A stretch of DNA of 10,992 nt from Flavobacteriales bacterium (lineage in GTDB: Bacteria > Bacteroidota > Bacteroidia > Flavobacteriales > BACL11): NCBI GenBank assembly GCA_018695965.1, contig JABHQB010000010.1, positions 1-10,992 on the forward strand, given 5' to 3'. This document shows positions 5,852-10,992 of this stretch, piece after piece; the first letter of the stretch is position 1; every line of letters begins with the position of its first letter. Below the pieces are notes generated by a model that saw nothing but the letters and a program-made list of their open reading frames with translations, searched no databases and was not told the origin of the DNA. Made by a program: the position numbers and the translations under genes.

Positions 5852-7193
5852 AAAAGAAATAAATCTCCAATTCCTATCTGAATTATCTGATTTTATATCT
5901 AATAATTCAGACAAGAAAACACAGTCATTAATTTGCGATTTACATATTGCAGATATTGCTGAAATAATTGAAGAATTATCAATTGAACAGGCTACATATT
6001 TGTTTCAACTAATTGATGAAGAAAGATCGGCAAAAATTCTAATTGAAATTGAAGATGAAACAAGAGAACATATTCTTTCTACCCTATCATCTAAAGAAAT
6101 TGCTAATAAGGTAATTGAAAACTTAGAATCTGATGATGCAACAGATGTGCTTTCTGAACTTCCAAAAGAACAAAAGGAAGAGATACTTTCGTTAATAGAA
6201 GATGATGATCACGCTTCTGGCATTGAAGATCTTCTTAATTATCCAGAAGATACTGCTGGAGGACTAATGGCAAAAGAACTTATTAAAGTAAATGAGAATT
6301 GGACTACTATAAGATGTTTAAAAGAGATGAGGAAACAATCTTCTGAAATAAAAGAAGTTCACACAATTTATGTTGTTGATGATCACGAAAAACTTGTTGG
6401 AACTCTATCTTTAAAAAGATTATTACTTACTGAAACTAGAATTTTAATAAATGAGATCGCTAACTACGATATTGTTTCAGTTATTGCAACAGAAGATGAT
6501 GATGAAGTAGCAAACATCATGAATAAATATGACTTAATTGTTATGCCTGTTATTGATGAGACAGGAGTATTGCTAGGAAGAATTACTATTGATGATGTTA
6601 TGGATGTAGTAAAAGAAGAAGCGGAAAAAGATTACCAAATGGCTTCTGGTATTACTGAAGATGTAGAATCTTCTGATAGTGTATGGCAACTTACCAGAGC
6701 TCGTTTACCTTGGTTGTTAATCGGACTTGTAGGAGGGTTGTTAGGAGCAAAAGTTATTGGAATTTTTGAAATAGATAAAAATATTGAATTAGCTTTTTTC
6801 ATTCCACTTATAGCTGCAATGGGTGGAAATGTAGGGGTTCAATCTGCAGCTATTGTAGTGCAAGGGCTAGCAAATGAAAGTATTAAAATAAATACAACTC
6901 TTAGTAAATTAGTAAAAGAGTTAGGTGTTGCTCTTCTGAATGGAATTATCAGTTCTACTATTATTTTTGGAGCAACCTTTGCACTTAATTACCCAATAGA
7001 TTTAAGTTTAACAGTTAGTCTTTCCTTATTTTCTGTTATTGTTTTTGCGGCACTTTTCGGAACATTTGTACCTCTAACTTTAGATAAATATAAGATTGAT
7101 CCCGCTCTTGCGACGGGACCATTCATCACAACTGTTAATGATATTTTAGGATTAGTTATTTACTTCCTTATCGGACAATCTATTCTTGTATAA
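5841..7193 (+). CDS. mgtE: MgtE-type magnesium channel/transporter
   Basis: A 450-residue inner-membrane Mg2+ transporter with the full MgtE architecture. Residues 1-130 are the acidic, helical N domain; about 135-200 and 203-260 are paired CBS domains; about 261-285 is the plug-helix linker; about 287-450 is the pore domain with some five membrane helices. Pore motifs AAMGGNVGVQSA (325-336) and DPALATGPFITTVND (420-434) are intact. The last Asp matches the ion-selectivity aspartate of the family. The CBS and N domains of characterised MgtE sense cytosolic Mg2+ and close the channel when it is plentiful; the abundance of acidic residues here (e.g. 119-123, 218-222) agrees. The ATG at 5841 lies inside rsmA (11-base overlap), and the next gene begins 1 base after its stop. 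The rsmA-mgtE pairing is sensible since ribosomes are the main Mg2+ store, but that is inference. Confidence 0.95.
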   Translation: MSSKKEINLQFLSELSDFISNNSDKKTQSLICDLHIADIAEIIEELSIEQATYLFQLIDEERSAKILIEIEDETREHILSTLSSKEIANKVIENLESDDATDVLSELPKEQKEEILSLIEDDDHASGIEDLLNYPEDTAGGLMAKELIKVNENWTTIRCLKEMRKQSSEIKEVHTIYVVDDHEKLVGTLSLKRLLLTETRILINEIANYDIVSVIATEDDDEVANIMNKYDLIVMPVIDETGVLLGRITIDDVMDVVKEEAEKDYQMASGITEDVESSDSVWQLTRARLPWLLIGLVGGLLGAKVIGIFEIDKNIELAFFIPLIAAMGGNVGVQSAAIVVQGLANESIKINTTLSKLVKELGVALLNGIISSTIIFGATFALNYPIDLSLTVSLSLFSVIVFAALFGTFVPLTLDKYKIDPALATGPFITTVNDILGLVIYFLIGQSILV

Positions 7194-7194
7194 A

Positions 7195-8121
7195 ATGAGA
7201 GTTCTATTTATAGATAGAGTTCACCCTTCTCTGAAAAATAATTTGCAAAAAAATAACTTCGTTTGTGATGAATCTTATCATTTATCTAAAAAAGAAATTG
7301 AAAAAATAATACATAATTATGAAGGGATTATTATTAGAAGCAGATTCGTTATTGATTCTGATTTCATAAGAAAAGCAAATAACTTAAAATTTATTGCACG
7401 AGCTGGAAGCGGTCTTGAAAATATTGATGTAAAATTTGCTGAATCTAAAAATATTAAATGTTTTAATGCTTCTGAAGGAAACAGACAATCAGTTGCTGAG
7501 CACTCTATTGGCATGCTCCTATCTTTATTTAATAACTTAAACACATCAGATAGAGAAGTAAGGAATGGAAAATGGGAAAGAGAAGCTAATAGAGGTATTG
7601 AACTTGCTGGAAAAACTGTTGGAATCATAGGTTTTGGAAATAACGGATCGGCTTTTGCTAATGTAATTCAAGGATTTGGAGTAAAAATATTAGCTTATGA
7701 CAAATATCTATCTGACTACCCTTACCAGAGTAGTATGGAGAAAATATATAAACAAGCAGATATTGTCAGTTTACATGTGCCTTTAACTGAAGAAACTACT
7801 TATTTGGCAGATGATAATTTCATTAATAATTTTGAAAAAGATTTTTACTTTATTAATACTGCAAGAGGAAAATGTGCTAATACGAAAAGTATAGTGAAAT
7901 CTTTAAAAAGTGGAAAACTAAAAGGTGCTTGCTTGGATGTATTAGAATACGAAAAAACCTCCTTTGAAGATCTAAGTAAAATTGGATTTACTGATGAAAT
8001 GCAATATTTAATTAATAGCGAAAAGACTATATTATCTCCTCATATTGCTGGATGGACAATTGAAAGTAATGTTAAAATATCTAAGATTCTAACAGAAAAA
8101 ATACTAGAGTCAAGTATTTAG
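7195..8121 (+). CDS. NAD-dependent D-2-hydroxyacid dehydrogenase family protein
   Basis: With the ATG at 7195, one base after the mgtE stop, the product is 308 residues and begins MRVLFIDRVHP, a normal first strand for the family; a TTG three codons upstream is less likely. It has the two-domain D-2-hydroxyacid dehydrogenase layout. A substrate-domain block ARAGSGLENID lies at 68-78, and the NAD-binding Rossmann motif GFGNNG at 146-151 is followed by the NAD-selecting aspartate D169. The catalytic triad is complete: R224 in NTARG, E251 in DVLEYE and H283 in SPHIAGW. It lacks the C-terminal ACT domain of long phosphoglycerate dehydrogenases. Short SerA-like enzymes, glycerate/hydroxypyruvate reductases and D-lactate dehydrogenases all fit, so the substrate is undetermined. 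It ends the tightly packed mlaE-to-dehydrogenase gene run. Confidence 0.87.
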   Translation: MRVLFIDRVHPSLKNNLQKNNFVCDESYHLSKKEIEKIIHNYEGIIIRSRFVIDSDFIRKANNLKFIARAGSGLENIDVKFAESKNIKCFNASEGNRQSVAEHSIGMLLSLFNNLNTSDREVRNGKWEREANRGIELAGKTVGIIGFGNNGSAFANVIQGFGVKILAYDKYLSDYPYQSSMEKIYKQADIVSLHVPLTEETTYLADDNFINNFEKDFYFINTARGKCANTKSIVKSLKSGKLKGACLDVLEYEKTSFEDLSKIGFTDEMQYLINSEKTILSPHIAGWTIESNVKISKILTEKILESSI

Positions 8122-8140
8122 AAAATACATAAAAAAACAC

Positions 8141-8148
8141 GATATTTG
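8141..8148 (+). promoter_or_regulatory. Candidate -7 promoter box for the phosphofructokinase gene
   Basis: GATATTTG followed by CAGCAC differs from TAnnTTTG at one base and matches the TTTGCA form often seen in the phylum. It ends 19 bases before the ATG at 8168, inside the only intergenic gap (46 bases) of the rightward run. An A-run (8131-8137) lies just upstream; no TTG sits at the expected -33 distance. Confidence 0.4.
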
Positions 8149-8167
8149 CAGCACTAAATATTACTGT

Positions 8168-9364
8168 ATGAAAATTGCATTTTTAACATCAGGAGGTATT
8201 GCCCCATGCTTATCAGCTTCAATAGCTAGATTAACCGAGAATTATTTAAATCAATGTCCTGATGTAGAAATAATTGGATATTTAAACGGATACAAAGGAC
8301 TTCTTCTTGGTAATACGATTCCTTTTCCTTCATCTTTAAAAGATAATATTAACGCTATATATAATTTTGGTGGCAGTCCTATTGGAAATAGTAGAGTAAA
8401 ACTAACAAATATTGAAGATTGTGTAAATAAAGGATATATCTCAGAGGGAGAAACTCCATTAGAAGTTGCAGCAAATCAGTTAGTGAAAGATGAAGTGACT
8501 ATTCTGCATACAATTGGTGGTGATGACACCAATACTACAGCTGCTGATTTATCAAATTATCTAAGAGAAAATAATTATAATTTAACAGTAGTTGGTCTTC
8601 CAAAAACAATTGACAATGATGTTTTTCCTATTAAACAAACATTAGGAGCTTGGACAGCAGCTGAGCAAGGAGCTGTCTTTTTCGAAAATATTGTAAATGA
8701 AAACACTACATCCGACAGACAATTAATTATACATGAAGTAATGGGAAGACATTGTGGTTGGTTAACAGCAGCTACAGCACATGAATACAGAAAAAGATTA
8801 CAAAATCTACAATTTGTTCCAGAAATAGGAATTACGAAAGAAAAATGGAACATTCATTCTGTATTATTGCCTGAAGAAGAAATAGATTTTGACAAAGAAT
8901 GTGAACGATTAAATAATGTAATGAATACGCACGATTGTGTAAACATATTCTTGTGTGAAGGAGCTGGAATGAATACGATCATCTCAGAAACTGAAAAAGA
9001 AGGTGGAGAAGTTTTAAGAGATGCTTTCGGACATGTACGCTTAGATGATTTAAATCCGGGTCAATGGTTTGCAAAACAATTTGCAAAACGACTAAAAGCC
9101 AATAAAGTATTAGTACAAAAAAGCGGGTATTTCTCTAGGTCAGCTAAAGCAAACCAAAAAGATTTGGATTTAATATTTGAAGTAGCTGATTTTGCTGTTG
9201 AAAGTGCAATAACAGGAATTAGCGGTGTTGTAGGTTGGGATGAAGACAATAATAATAAACTATCTTGTATTGACTTTAAAAGAATTAAGGGGGGAAAACC
9301 ATTCAACACTAACTCTGATTGGTATAAAAAAATGATGCAGGAGATAACTCAAATTGAAAAATAA
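8168..9364 (+). CDS. pfp: Pyrophosphate--fructose 6-phosphate 1-phosphotransferase (PPi-type phosphofructokinase)
   Basis: This 398-residue cytoplasmic enzyme interconverts fructose 6-phosphate and fructose 1,6-bisphosphate. Phosphoryl-donor residues point to PPi, not ATP. GGDDT at 117-121 has Asp where ATP enzymes have Gly (GGDGS), and PKTIDND at 145-151 has Lys where ATP enzymes have Gly (PGTIDND). Both changes are the recognised PPi-PFK markers. D149 is the catalytic base position. Substrate motif MGRHCGW is at 192-198, and SGYFSRSAKAN near the C-terminus is typical of the roughly 400-residue PFP group. The N-terminus TSGGIAPCLSASI replaces the ATP-enzyme GGDAPG loop. The PPi reaction is reversible, so it can serve glycolysis and gluconeogenesis. 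The gene starts after a 46-base gap with a candidate promoter and overlaps mfd by 11 bases. Confidence 0.92.
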   Translation: MKIAFLTSGGIAPCLSASIARLTENYLNQCPDVEIIGYLNGYKGLLLGNTIPFPSSLKDNINAIYNFGGSPIGNSRVKLTNIEDCVNKGYISEGETPLEVAANQLVKDEVTILHTIGGDDTNTTAADLSNYLRENNYNLTVVGLPKTIDNDVFPIKQTLGAWTAAEQGAVFFENIVNENTTSDRQLIIHEVMGRHCGWLTAATAHEYRKRLQNLQFVPEIGITKEKWNIHSVLLPEEEIDFDKECERLNNVMNTHDCVNIFLCEGAGMNTIISETEKEGGEVLRDAFGHVRLDDLNPGQWFAKQFAKRLKANKVLVQKSGYFSRSAKANQKDLDLIFEVADFAVESAITGISGVVGWDEDNNNKLSCIDFKRIKGGKPFNTNSDWYKKMMQEITQIEK

Positions 9365-10992
9365 ATCTCTATTACAAATATTTCCACAATCTGTTTTCAA
9401 AAATAAAATTTCTGAGGAGTTAGAAATTGAAAAATGTAAAATTCATCTAAACGGATTTATTGGATCTAACAAATCTATTGTAGCTGCTTCTATCATTAAA
9501 AATGCTACATCTCCACAGTTATTTATTTTAAACGACAAAGAAACAGCAACCTATTTTATAAATGATCTAGAAAATTTATTAAATCATGAGATTTTCTTTT
9601 ACCCCGCATCATACAGAAGAGCGTATCAAATAGAAGAAACTGACAATTCAAATATTCTACTTAGATCAGAGGTCTTAAATAAATTAAACAATAAAAGAAA
9701 CTCTATTATTGTAAGTTACCCGGAAGCAATTTTTGAAAAAGTAGTAAGTAGAAGAACTCTAAAAAAGAAAACCATTACACTTTCTGTTTCAGACACACAT
9801 CACCCTGATTTATTAGAAGAAATATTGATTGAAAATAACTTTGTAAAAACGGATTTTGTAACCGACCCAGGACAATTTTCAATTAGAGGAGGGATTGTAG
9901 ACGTCTTTTCTTTTGCAGATGAGAATCCATTTCGTATTGAGTTTTTTGATGATGAAGTTGAAAGTATCCGCACATTTAATATCAATACTCAACTATCTGT
10001 AGAACAAAGAAAAAAAATTTCAATTATTCCAAATACGGAAGCAAAAAAAATAGAAGAAAATCAAGTAAGTATCTTGGAATATTTGCCGAAAATCAGCACA
10101 ATTTGGACAGAAGATTCTTTGTATACAATAGGAGTTTTAGAACAAAACTTTGAAAAGGCTTTTCAAGAATTTAATAAACTAAAGAATAATAATATCACTC
10201 AGATTTCTCCAGAGAAAATATTTACTAACGGAAGTGAGTTTTCAAATCAATTAGAAGAGTTCAGAATGATTGAATTTGGAAATAATATTATTTTTCCTTC
10301 TGATATTAAAATTTCATCAAATTCCAGACCTCTAACAAAAATTAATAAGAAATTTGATTTATTGTTTCAGGAATTACTTGATAACCAGAAGAAGAATTAT
10401 AAAAACATTATACTTTGCTCTTCTGAAGAACAGAAAGAAAGATTTCATCAGATTTTAGAGAGTTCTGAACAGGAAATAATGTACAAAACTATAGTAAGTA
10501 ATCTGCATGAAGGATTTATTGATCATGACAATAAAATTGCTGTTTATACAGATCATCAAATTTTTGATCGTCATCACAGATTTAGGAGCAAAACAAAATT
10601 TACAGACAAACAAGCTATTACTTTAAAACAACTTACAAATCTTCAAATTGGTGATTTTGTAACTCATATAGACCATGGAATTGGTGAATTTTCAGGTCTT
10701 CATAAAATTAACAATAATGGTAAGAAGCAAGAAAGTATTAAACTAATTTATAAAGGTGGAGATATTTTATACATCAGTATTCACTCTTTACACAAGATCT
10801 CAAAATTTTCAGCTAAAGAAGGACACCAACCAAGCATCAATCAGTTAGGAGGAACAAGATGGCAAACTACCAAGAATAAAACAAAAAGTCGAATTAAGAA
10901 AATTGCTTTTGATCTTATTCAGCTTTATGCAAAACGGAAAACTATTAAAGGTTTCTCTTACTCTACTGACACATATTTACAGCATGAATTAG
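9354..10992 (+). CDS. mfd: Transcription-repair coupling factor Mfd, N-terminal half (cut by window edge)
   Basis: An open frame of 546 codons runs off the right edge. Mfd is an ATP-driven translocase that pushes or releases RNA polymerase stalled at lesions and recruits UvrA. Residues about 1-330 form the UvrB-like D1/D2 module: a degenerate nucleotide loop GFIGSNKS (34-41, not a working Walker A, as expected for this module), FYPASYRRAYQIEETDN near 83-99, and DPGQFSIRGGIVDVFSFAD near 178-196, the classic Mfd/UvrB block. The CarD-like RNA-polymerase-interacting domain spans about 428-500 (IGDFVTHIDHGIGEFSG, 432-448). The RecG-like motor domains and the C-terminal autoinhibitory domain lie beyond the window. 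The start is inferred as TTG at 9354: a TAA at 9345-9347 closes the frame upstream and no in-frame ATG occurs for about 300 codons. It overlaps the end of the phosphofructokinase gene. Confidence 0.95.
   Translation, partial: MKNKSLLQIFPQSVFKNKISEELEIEKCKIHLNGFIGSNKSIVAASIIKNATSPQLFILNDKETATYFINDLENLLNHEIFFYPASYRRAYQIEETDNSNILLRSEVLNKLNNKRNSIIVSYPEAIFEKVVSRRTLKKKTITLSVSDTHHPDLLEEILIENNFVKTDFVTDPGQFSIRGGIVDVFSFADENPFRIEFFDDEVESIRTFNINTQLSVEQRKKISIIPNTEAKKIEENQVSILEYLPKISTIWTEDSLYTIGVLEQNFEKAFQEFNKLKNNNITQISPEKIFTNGSEFSNQLEEFRMIEFGNNIIFPSDIKISSNSRPLTKINKKFDLLFQELLDNQKKNYKNIILCSSEEQKERFHQILESSEQEIMYKTIVSNLHEGFIDHDNKIAVYTDHQIFDRHHRFRSKTKFTDKQAITLKQLTNLQIGDFVTHIDHGIGEFSGLHKINNNGKKQESIKLIYKGGDILYISIHSLHKISKFSAKEGHQPSINQLGGTRWQTTKNKTKSRIKKIAFDLIQLYAKRKTIKGFSYSTDTYLQHEL

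Noticed and set aside
7186..7194. TTG at 7186 as start of the D-2-hydroxyacid dehydrogenase
   Set aside because: It adds only three residues inside the mgtE 3' end, whereas the ATG at 7195 directly follows the mgtE stop and begins with the expected first beta strand.
8142..8161. ATATTT...AAATAT hairpin before pfp as a terminator or riboswitch
   Set aside because: Six A/T-only base pairs with an 8-base loop are too weak, no T-run follows, and part of it is better read as a promoter box. The 46-base leader is too short for a riboswitch.
1..10992. Defence island, mobile element, CRISPR array, tRNA or toxin-antitoxin module
   Set aside because: Nearly all of the window is taken up by recognisable housekeeping or transport genes. 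No repeat arrays, transposase or nuclease motifs, terminal inverted repeats or tRNA-like folds were seen.

Overview
The window looks like ordinary chromosome from an AT-rich member of the Bacteroidota (Flavobacteriia/Cytophagia type). Three things point that way. The gene families are typical of the phylum, for example the Mfd N-terminus and MlaE-like permease. Starts lack Shine-Dalgarno sequences. Several genes are preceded by TAnnTTTG(C), the -7 promoter element of the phylum. No tRNA, rRNA, mobile element, CRISPR array or phage gene was seen, and no gene-free stretch exceeds about 80 bases.

The left third (about 1-3526) is transcribed leftward. In transcription order it holds a 45-residue cysteine-containing lipoprotein, feoA, feoB, a SprT-like zinc-protease-fold protein, and a sulfotransferase-like protein cut by the left edge. 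feoA/feoB overlap by 8 bases and feoB/sprT-like are 4 bases apart, so the ferrous-iron importer and the SprT-like protein should share a transcript. A perfect palindrome just upstream of feoA is a candidate metal-responsive operator.

A short divergent intergenic region (3527-3603) separates this from a rightward run that fills the rest of the window: mlaE-like permease, mlaF-like ATPase, rsmA, mgtE, a D-2-hydroxyacid dehydrogenase, a PPi-type phosphofructokinase, and mfd (cut by the right edge). The first five are packed with 1-base gaps or 1-11 base overlaps. The phosphofructokinase has a 46-base leader with a candidate promoter of its own, and mfd overlaps its 3' end by 11 bases. The run mixes lipid transport to the outer envelope, ribosome maturation, Mg2+ uptake, central carbon metabolism and transcription-coupled repair. 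It reads as a housekeeping cluster, not one pathway.

I did not find a convincing undescribed system. The points most worth a second look are the tiny unannotated lipoprotein beside feoAB, the palindromes in the iron-transport control region, and promoter boxes so close to start codons that the mRNAs may be nearly leaderless.
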